Source: Bathymodiolus brooksi
Taxonomy: Eukaryota > Mollusca > Bivalvia > Mytilida > Modiolidae
NCBI GenBank assembly: GCA_963680875.1
Contig: OY804590.1
Span: 20,212,640-20,276,639, forward strand
Length of the DNA stretch: 64,000 nucleotides
Direction of reading: 5' to 3'
Made by a program: the position numbers and the translations under genes. The notes under the pieces are model-generated. The model ran no database searches, was not told the origin of the DNA, and was given only the letters and a program-made list of their open reading frames with translations. Of this stretch, positions 50,001 through 60,086 are shown in pieces. The first letter of the stretch is position 1. Every line of letters starts with the position of its first letter.

Positions 50001-52406
50001 CGGACCATACTATTAAGTTGGTAGTTTATCATTATTGGCCAGACCGGACCATACTATTAAGCTGCCACCTTATCATTATGGGCCAGACCGGACCATACTA
50101 TTAAGCTGCCACCTTATCATTATGGGCCAGACCGGACCATACTATTAAGTTGGTAGTTTATCATTATTGGCCAGACCGGACCATACTATTAAGCTGCCAC
50201 CTTATCATTATGGGCCAGACCGGACCATACTATTAAGTTGGTAGTTTATCATTATTGGCCAGACCGGACCATACTATTAAGCTGCCACCTTATCATTATG
50301 GGCCAGACCGGACCATACTATTAAGCTGCCACCTTATCATTATGGGCCAGACCGGACCATACTATTAAGCTGCCACCTTATCATTATGGGCCAGACCGGA
50401 CCATACTATTAAGCTGCCACCTTATCATTATGGGCCAGACCGGACCATACTATTAAGCTGCCACCTTATCATTATGGGCCAGACCGGACCATACTATTAA
50501 GCTGCCACCTTATCATTATGGGCCAGACCGGACCATACTATTAAGCTGCCACCTTATCATTATGGGCCAGACCGGACCATACTATTAAGCTGCCACCTTA
50601 TCATTATGGGCCAGACCGGACCATACTATTAAGTTGGTAGTTTATCATTATTGGCCAGACCGGACCATACTATTAAGCTGCCACCTTATCATTATGGGCC
50701 AGACCGGACCATACTATTAAGTTGGTAGTTTATCATTATTGGCCAGACCGGACCATACTATTAAGCTGCCACCTTATCATTATGGGCCAGACCGGACCAT
50801 ACTATTAAGCTGCCACCTTATCATTATTGGCCAGACCGGACCATACTATTAAGCTGCCACCTTATCATTATGGGCCAGACCGGACCATACTATTAAGCTG
50901 CCACCTTATCATTATGGGCCAGACCGGACCATACTATTAAGCTGCCACCTTATCATTATGGGCCAGACCGGACCATACTATTAAGCTGCCACCTTATCAT
51001 TATTGACCGGACCAGACCATACTATTAAGCTGCCACCTTATCATTATTGACCAGACCGGACCATACTATTAAGCTGCCACCTTATCATTATTGACCAGAC
51101 CGGACCATACTATTAAGCTGCCACCTTATCATTATTGGCCAGACCAGACCATACTATTAAGCTGCCACCTTATCATTATTGACCAGACCGGACCATACTA
51201 TTAAGTTGGTAGTTTATCATTATTGGCCAGACCGGACCATACTATTAAGCTGCCACCTTATCATTATGGGCCAGACCGGACCATACTATTAAGTTGGTAG
51301 TTTATCATTATTGGCCAGACCGGACCATACTATTAAGCTGCCACCTTATCATTATGGGCCAGACCGGACCATACTATTAAGCTGCCACCTTATCATTATT
51401 GGCCAGACCGGACCATACTATTAAGCTGCCACCTTATCATTATGGGCCAGACCGGACCATACTATTAAGCTGCCACCTTATCATTATGGGCCAGACCGGA
51501 CCATACTATTAAGCTGCCACCTTATCATTATGGGCCAGACCGGACCATACTATTAAGCTGCCACCTTATCATTATGGGCCAGACCGGACCATACTATTAA
51601 GCTGCCACCTTATCATTATTGGCCAGACCGGACCATACTATTAAGCTGCCACCTTATCATTATGGGCCAGACCGGACCATACTATTAAGCTGCCACCTTA
51701 TCATTATGGGCCAGACCGGACCATACTATTAAGCTGCCACCTTATCATTATGGGCCAGACCGGACCATACTATTAAGCTGCCACCTTATCATTATTGGCC
51801 AGACCGGACCATACTATTAAGCTGCCATCTTATCATTATTGGCCAGACCAGACCATACTATTAAGCTGCCACCTTATCATTATTGGCCAGACCAGACCAT
51901 ACTATTAAGCTGCCACCTTATCATTATGGGCCAGACCAGACCATACTATTAAGCTGCCACCTTATCATTATGGGCCAGACCAGACCATACTATTAAGCTG
52001 CCACCTTATCATTATGGGCCAGACCGGACCATACTATTAAGCTGCCACCTTATCATTATGGGCCAGACCGGACCATACTATTAAGCTGCCACCTTATCAT
52101 TATGGGCCAGACCGGACCATACTATTAAGCTGCCACCTTATCATTATGGGCCAGACCGGACCATACTATTAAGCTGCCACCTTATCATTATTGACCGGAC
52201 CAGACCATACTATTAAGCTGCCACCTTATCATTATTGACCAGACCGGACCATACTATTAAGCTGCCACCTTATCATTATTGACCAGACCGGACCATACTA
52301 TTAAGCTGCCACCTTATCATTATTGGCCAGACCAGACCATACTATTAAGCTGCCACCTTATCATTATTGACCAGACCGGACCATACTATTAAGTTGGTAG
52401 TTTATG
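47060..52406. repeat. 44-bp tandem array, about 121 copies
   Basis: Unit of 44 bp: CTTATCATTATGGGCCAGAC, CGGACCATACTATTAAGCTG, CCAC. Variants include TTGGCC or TTGACC for GGGCC, CAGACC for CGGACC, and GTTGGTAGTTTATC for GCTGCCACCTTATC. The last variant recurs about 13 times from 48566 onward at spacings near multiples of 44 (about 306, 219, 309), evidence of multi-unit duplications. It is GC-richer than its surroundings and contains many CCGG sites. No long ORF, no interrupting insertion. Confidence 0.96.
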
Positions 52407-52575
52407 AAAAGGACAAAAAGACAAAAAAATGGTAGATAAGACACTCTACAGAAAACTAAAGATTAAGAAACACGAACCTTACTATCAAATGTGGGTGAAG
52501 TCATGTGCTCCGGGTGGGTTAGCAGTTCCTGTTCCCATAGTAACATTCATCGTGTTACTCGTGTTAAAAGTTCCG
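52407..52575 (-). repeat. Dispersed bivalve repeat, copy 4, at the edge of the 44-bp array
   Basis: The minus strand shows AACACGATGAATGTTACTAT, GGAACTGCTAACCC, GGAGCACATGACTTC, GTTCGTGTTTCTTAATC, TTTAGTTTTCTGTAGAGTGT and TTTTTTGTCTTTTTGTCC, the same order as copy 1 at 24085. It directly abuts the last 44-bp unit, like the copies next to the other minisatellites, although the 44-bp unit itself does not obviously come from it. Confidence 0.7.
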
Positions 52576-52683
52576 TATTGAGTCATGAAAAAGGAAAGGA
52601 TACGGGACTGTTGTTTTCTAATACTGATAAATAGGTAGTCAGGCTTGATAATAATTTATTTTTATATTTTTTGAGTTCATTAA

Positions 52684-52748
52684 TCCCAGAAACCTACTAC
52701 ATAACATGTTTACGTCCCAGAAACCTACTACATAACATGTTTACGTGT
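52684..52748. repeat. 31-bp tandem duplication
   Basis: CCCAGAAACCTACTACATAA plus CATGTTTACGT occurs twice, back to back. Confidence 0.9.
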
Positions 52749-52981
52749 TTATAGCAAAAATAAACAAACACAAGTGAAATAGTAAACATGTGCTAAAGGG
52801 ATATATCATGTCTTAATTTTAACTATTCAAAAAGGTATATTTTGCTAATTAAATAAAGAAAACATGATTCATTTAAGAAGAACTTACAAAACTGGATTCA
52901 TTCCAATTACTATCATGATTTGTTTTTTAAGTTTGAAATACATTTTATCCTCATTTGAACCTCAACATATGGAACCCAAAG
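52749..52981. other. Short AT-rich spacer
   Basis: No feature seen. Confidence 0.4.
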
Positions 52982-53252
52982 GTAGATAACTCTGTTTTTC
53001 CCGAACCGGAAATCTTTTCTTTTATTACGAGATTTTTATTGGAAAACCGTGTATTTTTACACTTAAAACGTAAAAATCATAATAATTTCTATTAATACAT
53101 ATTTTTTTTACCTTCAAGTAAAGTAAAAAAAAATATGTATTAATAGAAATTATTATGATTTTTACGTTTTAAATGTAAAAATACACGGTTTTCCAATAAA
53201 AATCTCGTAATAAAAGAAAAGATTTCCGGTTCCGGAAAAACAGAGTTATCTT
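52982..53252. mobile_element. Long near-perfect palindrome (fold-back element)
   Basis: Arms of about 125 bp: the left arm runs from AGATAACTCTGTTTTTCCCG through TTATTACGAGATTTTTATTG to TATTAATACATATTTTTTTT. The right arm is its inverse and ends GGAAAAACAGAGTTATCT. The loop is about 13 bases (CCTTCAAGTAAAG). A few substitutions separate the arms. It is likely a MITE or fold-back transposon, and a strong hairpin if transcribed. Confidence 0.85.
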
Positions 53253-53640
53253 TGTGGTTCGGGTTACACATTTTACCGACCTTGAAATCAGAAAACTGCA
53301 CCTTTCAACTTTTTTAATATATTTCGACATCTTATTATAATCTATGTGTTTCAAGTATATAAAAATACACAATAAATGAAACAGTTTTTGCAAAACATCG
53401 TAAGATTAAAGAAGATATCAACAATAAAAGATTTCCGGTTCGGGTTACACATTTTACAGACCTTGAAATCAGAAAACTCCACCTTCTAACTTTTTGAATA
53501 TATTTCGACATCTTATTATAATCTATGTGTAACAAGTATATAAAAATACACAATAAATGAAAAAGTTTTTGCAAAACATCGTAAGATTAAAGACGATATC
53601 AACAATAAAAGATTTCCGGTTCGGGTTCGGGTTCGGGTTA
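53222..53640. repeat. 181-bp tandem duplication, two copies plus a part
   Basis: The segment from ATTTCCGGTTCGGGTTACAC through CTTGAAATCAGAAAACT and AAGTATATAAAAATACACAA to TATCAACAATAAAAG repeats at 181 bp (CTTGAAATC at 53281 and 53462). A third, partial copy begins near 53611 with the hexamer GGTTCG expanded to three. The first copy starts in the right arm of the palindrome at 52982-53252. Confidence 0.85.
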
Positions 53641-53666
53641 CACTTTTTACCGACCACCCACCACGA

Positions 53667-53736
53667 AATACAGCGAAACGAAACGAAATACAACGAAACG
53701 AAACGAAAAATGAAGAAACGAAACGAAATGAAGTTG
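53667..53736 (+). repeat. (AAACG)n-rich tract, left member of an inverted pair
   Basis: CGAAACGAAACGAAATACAA-type pentanucleotide repeats containing the non-repetitive marker AACGAAAAATGAAGAAACG. The inverse of that marker (CGTTTCTTCATTTTTCGTT) lies in the tract at 55320-55432. Confidence 0.85.
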
Positions 53737-54955
53737 GCAGACGTATAATAGATCATCTGCAAGAGGAATTACACTTCTGTAAATTATTTTCTCATCGCGG
53801 TTTGTGATCGGCAATAACTTTTTTTAAATTCGAACTAGTATAGCAGTATATAGATGAACATGTTGTGGCTCTTAAGTAAAAAGAAATAAAGAAACCTGCC
53901 AGGCGCTGCTTTGAAAGTTACAGAAGTGATATTAAAACATAAGATTACGACCTATGCATGTTTATACAGATCTGCAATTAGGTAACATTTTTTTCAATTC
54001 TGTTGAGCTCATCAGTATGTCAACTAATTCTAGAAGATATTGAAAGAAAATAAAATTGAATAGTCGATCATCAGAAAACGGACGCAGTAGCGGCTATAAG
54101 GTGTTAAAGAATTATATGTTTATTTTGCTAGGGATAACCTGCTTTGCTGTTGGCAATGCAAGTTATTCAGTAGGATTTCCCAGTGCACAAATACCTGCAG
54201 ATATGATGTTTTCAAGAACTTGACTTGCAAAATGCTAAGTCCGGGTTTTAGGATATAATTTCGACAATTAGCTACTTTCATAATATTCGGAAATAGTTTG
54301 GAAGTTATTAACGGTATAACTTTTCTTGTGATATTTTTTTGATTTGGGGCTATAAACGCAGAATTCCAAGTCATGTTCAAAAAACAGTAACTGACAAAAG
54401 AGTTGTGCACAGTTGATTTATATAATAGATCTACGGAGTGATGACTCTAACCTAGGTTTGACTTATCCCTGATTAGCTTTTCTGACAGCAGTTGTCCTCT
54501 CTCTAGGAAGTAACTGTATTGGACACAAACTCTAGCGTATCGGATCAACTTTGAATGTAAACACCATACGCCGATGACGCGGGTATATTACTACCAAGAA
54601 AGGGAAAATTCACTACTGGAAGGTCAAAACCATATATTTTTGCCTCCTCTCAAGAAATGGAGAAAGTTATTGTCCCCTCTTGTCCTGGTCTTCCTGTTCC
54701 GCCACCTATGTTCCAATGTATTTTGGATGGTCACGTGAAGCCTGATTGTAAATCGGATGTGATATCGTAGAAAAGATACACTCAGGTCAATCCATAATAA
54801 GGTCAGAGACATATGAAACCATGTATCTGATAAAGTCTAGGTAAAGTATTTTAACTTTTTCACAGCTACTGATCATGAAGCTACTTTTGCAATATCAAAG
54901 CAGACTGACATTTATAGTTTAATAGATTGCTAAAAGACTATACGTTTCAACCAAT
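53737..54955. other. Stretch without a convincing gene
   Basis: Lies between the inverted pentanucleotide tracts. A minus-strand frame of 96 codons at 54120-54410 is followed by AATAAA, but it has no domain and no clear acceptor. A 37-codon plus-strand frame starting MEKVIVPSCPGLPVPPPMF near 54657 has no visible partner exon. Neither is called. Confidence 0.35.
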
Positions 54956-54959
54956 CTAC

Positions 54960-55135
54960 TCAGGCGCGGATCCAGACGATTTTAAAAGGGAGGGAGGTTC
55001 CACTCAAAAAGGAGGTCCAGAATAAAAAATAACCGATTTCAGTCTAATTTTCGACACTGATATACGTAATTTTTCAGTTTCCGAAAAAAGGAGGTTCCAA
55101 CCCCTAGACCCCCCTACACTGGATCCGCTAACGCT
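54960..55135. mobile_element. MITE-like element with GCGGATCCAG ends
   Basis: CAGGCGCGGATCCAGACG on the left and CACTGGATCCGCTAACG on the right are inverted. Inside, GGGAGGGAGGTTCCAC and GGAGGTTCCAACCCC repeat. Short G- and C-rich elements of this look are widespread in invertebrate genomes. Confidence 0.65.
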
Positions 55136-55319
55136 AACTGACATTTTAAAGAATTTAATATATATTTACTCTATTTACTGTATTGATGCATGACTTTTGT
55201 TGACCTTTTTGAATTTTGCAACAGAAGTGTAGATCTATAAATAGCCGAACTAACCACTCAATATTTCGTTGATTTTTTACCCCTTCATTAATTGTTTTTG
55301 GATCTTTTATGCTTTGTTT

Positions 55320-55432
55320 GACATATTTCGTTTCGTTTTGTGATATTTCATTTCGTTTCGTTTCGTTTCTTCATTTTTCGTTTTGTTTCGTTTCATTTCG
55401 TTTCGCTTCGTTTCGTTTTCGTTTCTCAGTTT
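55320..55432 (-). repeat. (CGTTT)n-rich tract, right member of an inverted pair
   Basis: TTTCGTTTCGTTTCGTTTCT-type repeats with ATTTCG variants. They contain the inverse of the non-repetitive marker seen at 53667-53736, so the two tracts are true inverted copies and not independent microsatellites. Confidence 0.85.
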
Positions 55433-55639
55433 AGTAGTACCCCTAAAATACTGGTAGGTGATAAAAACTTGTTATAATAATGGACAAAAGGAAAGGTTAT
55501 GTCTTATTATTGATAAATGCAAGCGTCAGAAGCTCTGTAAGCGAGCGCAAAAAATCTCGGCGGCTGCTCCATTACATGTAATGGCATCCCGTTATAACCC
55601 TTGCGAGTAAGTGAGCATTTAGGGTTTTATTATTAGAAC

Positions 55640-55805
55640 TAGCAAAATTCAGAACTAATGTTCGTCGACAAACTGGCAGAATTCAGAACTAAAGTTCGTC
55701 CACAAACTGGCAGAATTCAGAACTAAAGTTCGTCCACAAACTGGTAGAATTCAGAACTAAAGTTTGTCCACAAACTGGCAGAATTCAGAATTAAAGTTCG
55801 TAATA
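55640..55805. repeat. 34-bp minisatellite, about 5 copies
   Basis: 34-bp unit: AAACTGGCAGAATTCAGAAC and TAAAGTTCGTCCAC. It lies just downstream of the left Reeler gene's stop codon (its 3' side on the minus strand). An ATTAAA polyadenylation-like signal for that gene (CCCATTAAAGATC, minus strand) sits between them at about 55810. Confidence 0.85.
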
Positions 55806-55841
55806 TGATCTTTAATGGGAAAACTAATTTGGAGCGTAAAA

Positions 55842-58219
55842 CTACAATCTACTCTTCAATACAAACCGAAAACTAAATCTATTGTATGTTGCTGTGGAAA
55901 CCATTCTAAAGATTAGTTTTACAGATGATTTGTCACTGTTGTCAATATGAGTAACTGTGTCGTTGTCTTGGAAACAATTTAATAGTTTTATGTCTTCTCC
56001 TCTGAAAGTACCGATAGGACGTGAATCTGTTGGACCTGAATTATTCACGTCGATAGGTAATGCTTGTAGGATGAAACCTTTTAGTGATGTTGTTTTTCCC
56101 TTGACTGCTATGGTAACTGAAATTGAAAGACGCCTAACTGTTATGCTATTGAAAATAATTGCTAAATAAATTGTTTTTTCTTCTCGATGTTTAATAGTTT
56201 TCCTTTTTATGTGTTTTCATGAACTATTTAGAATGTGTGCATCAATTATTCTTAGTAGAAAAAAATGAAGGAAATTAGCTGAAATGCTCTTTAAGAGTCG
56301 GATGCAATATCCTCCTTGTATTATTTAGTTGATCAGTAAGAATGGATAATAAATTCAGTGGGATAATTAAATATTAGAACATGCAATGGATATCCTGGGT
56401 TATGTCCATGGAATAATTTAATATTTGTAGGCACATGAAAATTTTACGACATAAAATAGAAGCTTAATGAAAAATATACAAACATCTTTATTTAGATAAT
56501 GTGTAAAAATAATTAGTATATTTCTTCAACATGATGAAAAATATACAGGGGTGTAGCCTACATTGAGGCAACCGAGGCAGTTGAGGTGGTGACAAAAACA
56601 ACAAAAGTCAGGCGCTTCATTTTTTTTTTTTTTTTTTAAATTCCGGCATGCTCAGTGGTGATAGAAGAATCCAATTAGTATTATAACATAATTCAAATTG
56701 GCCATAGCTACTTGTTTAAAAACGAAAAAAAAAATGTATTTTCAATATTTTATCGGTGGCTTCTGGAAGGTTTGAGCATCCCAGACCCTCGCCTCTGTAA
56801 TATTTGGCCCCAAGCTACACCCGTGATATATTTGTTGCTTAACATAAGCAAAAATCTCAATTTGCATAATGTCTCTGTCTCTGTCGACTGTTTTTTTTTA
56901 AACGTAAAAGAGTACTATGTACTTATATTAAACAAATGTCTTAAATTGCAAAGTTAGATTAATAATTAAACATTTTCTTGAATTCATTGTAGATAATATA
57001 TATATGATATTATCAATCCTTATAAATTAATTCAAACTTTTTTTGTTATGATACTGAATTTTTTTGGAATTTTTTCAAAATAAGGCAAATAATCGGAAAT
57101 AAATTTAAATACCCCCAAAGGTATTTAAAGAAAATTACCCGATGACAACAGCACGCCATGCATTGAGAACGACGTTTATTTTTAGATACCGTACATTGAC
57201 AAATAACCTCAACTTTTTAAACCAATCAAAAAACGTATAAAATGACATGTGACTCTAAAATTAATTTATATGATATTATACACGTTATATCTGTTTCTTT
57301 CATTATTTTGCATCATATATGCCTAATCCAACAATTTAAGTTATTTCGCAGGGAGAAATAGTTAAAATGTTACTTTGTGAACGTTTCACTCTAATAAATT
57401 TAGTGCAATGATTAAATATTAGAACAGACAATGATTATCCCTGTCTTATAGCGATAGGACAAGATAATATTTGTAGACACACCAACAAGTTTATTAAAAT
57501 ATAAAAATAGAATTGTAATGGAAAATACACAAACATTGTAATGAATCTAATGTGTAAGAATAATCAACATTCGACATGATAAAAAAAATTAATCATTCCA
57601 TTTTTAGTATATATTCATATCATTGTTTGCGTACTTAAAATATATTACAGAGGCGGACAATATAACTTTTATGCTTTTTCCCGGCGAACCAGAATTGTTT
57701 TCTACGCAAGATCATATTTTTCCCAGTATTTTCTTTCAAATATTACCAAAATTTTTCACGTTGAAAACTGCCGTTTCAGATTATCATTTATTTCATTATT
57801 ATTTTTTTTATTTTTTTGCATCTTGCAGATCAATTAATAAAAAAAAATAATTGATCTGTAAGATGCAAAAAAAAATTAAAAAATTAAAAAATTGGCGGCA
57901 GAAAAACAACATAGGTTAAATGGTCATTCCCTTATTGACGTGAATGAATGGAACCCTTTCATCTTTTCGATCTACTTAATATATACGCATCATTATTTAC
58001 TTCATAAATAAGTGTATACCTACCTTGAATGAAATCACCGTATCCGGGAGATGTAGTATTTACTTTTATGACGTACGGGGCTTCTCCATCTTGTGGCTTC
58101 ACGCCATGATGTGGTAGTTGTCTGCTACAGACAGATATTGACTTTGGCGCACCAGAAGAATACGACCACACGCAGCATACATTTGACAATAGAAAAATAA
58201 TTGAAAGAAACGGTTTCAT
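55842..58219 (-). CDS. Secreted Reeler-domain (defence-protein-like) gene, two exons, complete
   Basis: Exon 1 is 58024-58219 and exon 2 is 55842-56116 on the minus strand. They join in phase 1 across a GT-AG intron of 1.9 kb (donor CAAG|GTAGGT, acceptor TCAATTTCAG) to give 156 residues. Residues 1-20 are a signal peptide (MKPFLSIIFLLSNVCCVWSY). SSGAP and SVCSRQLPHHGVKPQDG follow, then YVIKVNTTSPGY. Exon 2 gives the second half of the domain: LKGFILQALPID, RPIGTF, KLLNC and DTVTHIDNSDKSSV. Cys31 and Cys113 are likely the conserved disulfide pair. This order is the Reeler fold, as in insect and mollusc defence proteins and ferric-chelate reductase 1. At 156 residues it is a stand-alone domain, so it is probably secreted into haemolymph with an immune-type role (inference from family). 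It lies head to head with the gene at 59873. Confidence 0.9.
56548..56826. mobile_element. MITE with CAGGGGTGTAGC ends
   Basis: ACAGGGGTGTAGCCTAC on the left and CAAGCTACACCCGTG on the right form imperfect terminal inverted repeats. The interior is T-rich with a CCCTCGCCTCTG/GAGGCAACCGAGGC dyad. About 278 bp, no ORF. Confidence 0.7.
57800..57882. other. Perfect-arm hairpin
   Basis: TTTTGCATCTTGCAGATCAATT pairs with AATTGATCTGTAAGATGCAAAA across about 13 bases of A-rich loop, with one mismatch. It may be the centre of a degraded fold-back element whose right end lies at about 57916-57937. Confidence 0.7.
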
Positions 58220-59872
58220 TTCAGTTTGTTATTTAACTTTGTGAAAATCGGAAGCAGACGTGTTGATCTTTTTTTAAGAAACGTAAAACAAGCAGCCGTG
58301 GGCAATATAATTTTACATGACAAGTGCCAATCTACCCGTTTATATCGAATCATGTATCATATCTATCTACTGATTAAGACATCTAAATTATTATCATGTT
58401 ACATTTTATTTTAGAAACTCACTTCTTGAACTCGGCGTTATATTGGTAATTGGTTCTTCGTAGAGACTAGCGGAAGTATTTACAAACTGTAATTTGCTTC
58501 TATTTTGTGTCAAGATTTATATATGATTTTGATTGCCCCTTCGGTATTCTATAACCTTTATTCCAAATTTGTAAGATTTACACTGAATCTAAAATTCATG
58601 AACAGATAATAGATAAAATATTTATATATTCGTTTTTCCTAAAACAATTAAAAATCAACTTACACTGGTGAATGGCCCATAAACACTTCATGCTTACTAA
58701 AGATTTAGAAACTTTTATTTGTAAGAGTTACACACGGGTAAATGTCCCAAACGATTTTGCATACGATACTGCAACGAAGAGATAGACATAAGTAATTAAG
58801 GGTAATAACAAAATTACCGAACTCCGAACAATCTTACAAAGGGAAAGTCAAAACTCATAATTATATGAACAGACAAAATCAGTCAACAACCGGAAAACTG
58901 TGAAAACCGTAATGACCTTGACTTATAATAGAAATAATTCACATGTTTATCGAAAATGCTTATATATGAAAGAGCTTGAAAGCAAAAGATGCTCACACGA
59001 AGACAAGAATATGATTTGCATATAATATATATTAATTACATTTCATATGATCTCATATCAGGTACAGATTGTATGAGTGATACGAGATAACAAATAAAAT
59101 ACCAAAGAACCGGAGAGGGGTTATAAATCGCAATCCGATATACCGGTAATACAACACTTAATCAAATAACACAACCATTTATTGGACAACGAGAAACCCC
59201 CAAAATTTATGTTTTTTAGACTAAAAAATAAACGCACGAAAAATCATGTGTCGCATATTAACTTGTGAGTTATTGCATACTAGGTAACTTGGTTTGTCTG
59301 GTTAATTTTCGGTTTGTGGTGCACATGTGATTTTATAATCAATTGGAAATGTTCAACTTTCTTTAAACAGATGAATACCAATTGAATGTCTTCTTGTCGT
59401 AATTATAACACCTTTTGAAATAGATAAATAAATAAATAAATATCTGATAAATTCAGGATTGGTGTACTGCATATTTACCCCCGGGATACATTCGGATAAC
59501 GGAAGTAGGACTACTCCGTCACAGATTGATCACACACGTCAATACGTTTGCGTAATCTTGCATGCAACACATTTTTTCATTGAAATTGCATATTTATTAT
59601 TTTAAAATATTTTGCTCCAGTTAGATTTGTAATTGTTATTTCCATAAAAAACGAAAAAAATGTGATGAAATTGTCTTCCGAAAACTTCATGAAAATTTAC
59701 CTAACTGGCACCTCGGAAGTTGAGTCGTATTTCCATTGATGTCATTTCTTACAAGACGTTTCTAATGTGGGGATTTCATTAATTAAGACAGGACTATATG
59801 TGAATACACAAATGTTAAAAAACTACAACAAATTAATTGATTAATTAAACCCAAAAAGGATTAAAAAGTGCA
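58220..59872. promoter_or_regulatory. Shared 5' region between the divergent Reeler genes
   Basis: 1653 bases separate the two start codons, which face away from each other. The stretch is AT-rich, with no exon and no clear TATA box or named binding site that I can defend. Co-regulation is possible but not shown. Confidence 0.35.
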
Positions 59873-60086
59873 ATGATGAATTCCAAAATATTATTTCTTA
59901 TATTTTTCATAATTAGTTATGTAAAGTGCTTTAAAACTGGAGTGGCTAGACAATCGTGTACAAGCATGAGACCGGAGCATAAAAGACCAAATACAGACTG
60001 GACATATGCTCCTCAGTTCACTAGGGATCCACCATTTGAAATCAGAGTAAACACAACAATGGTTAAACCAGGAGATTTAGTAGAAG
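59873..60086 (+). CDS. Reeler-domain gene, first exon only
   Basis: ATG at 59873, 71 codons plus one base, donor GAAG|GTAAAC. Residues 1-19 form a signal peptide (MMNSKILFLIFFIISYVKC). TGVARQSCTSMRPEH and then FEIRVNTTMVKPGDLVE follow, matching the N-terminal half of the Reeler domain, as in the gene on the other strand (YVIKVNTT, phase-1 intron in the same place). An insertion of about 12 residues (RPNTDWTYAPQF) after SMRPEHK distinguishes it. A second ATG follows directly; I kept the first. I find no second exon before the transposons at 61.6-64 kb. It is either beyond the window or lost, so the gene may be intact or broken. Confidence 0.8.

Larger units (their letters stand above)
56117..58023 (-). 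other. Intron of the left Reeler gene, with duplicated segment and repeats
   Basis: It contains two diverged direct copies of about 180 bp (56365-56545 and 57405-57590; shared landmarks ATTAAATATTAGAACA, TAATATTTGTAG, AATATACAAACAT, AATGTGTAA), a MITE at 56548-56826, a hairpin at 57800-57880 and the right end of an AGGGA/TCCCT MITE at about 57916. No additional exon was found. Confidence 0.6.

Noticed and set aside
53169..53762. Three overlapping minus-strand ORFs sharing the start MQKLFHLLCIFIYL or a relative
   Set aside because: They are generated by the 181-bp tandem duplication and the palindrome; no other sign of coding.
54120..54410. 96-codon minus-strand ORF with AATAAA behind it
   Set aside because: No domain, no partner exon and an AT-rich composition; not enough to call a gene.
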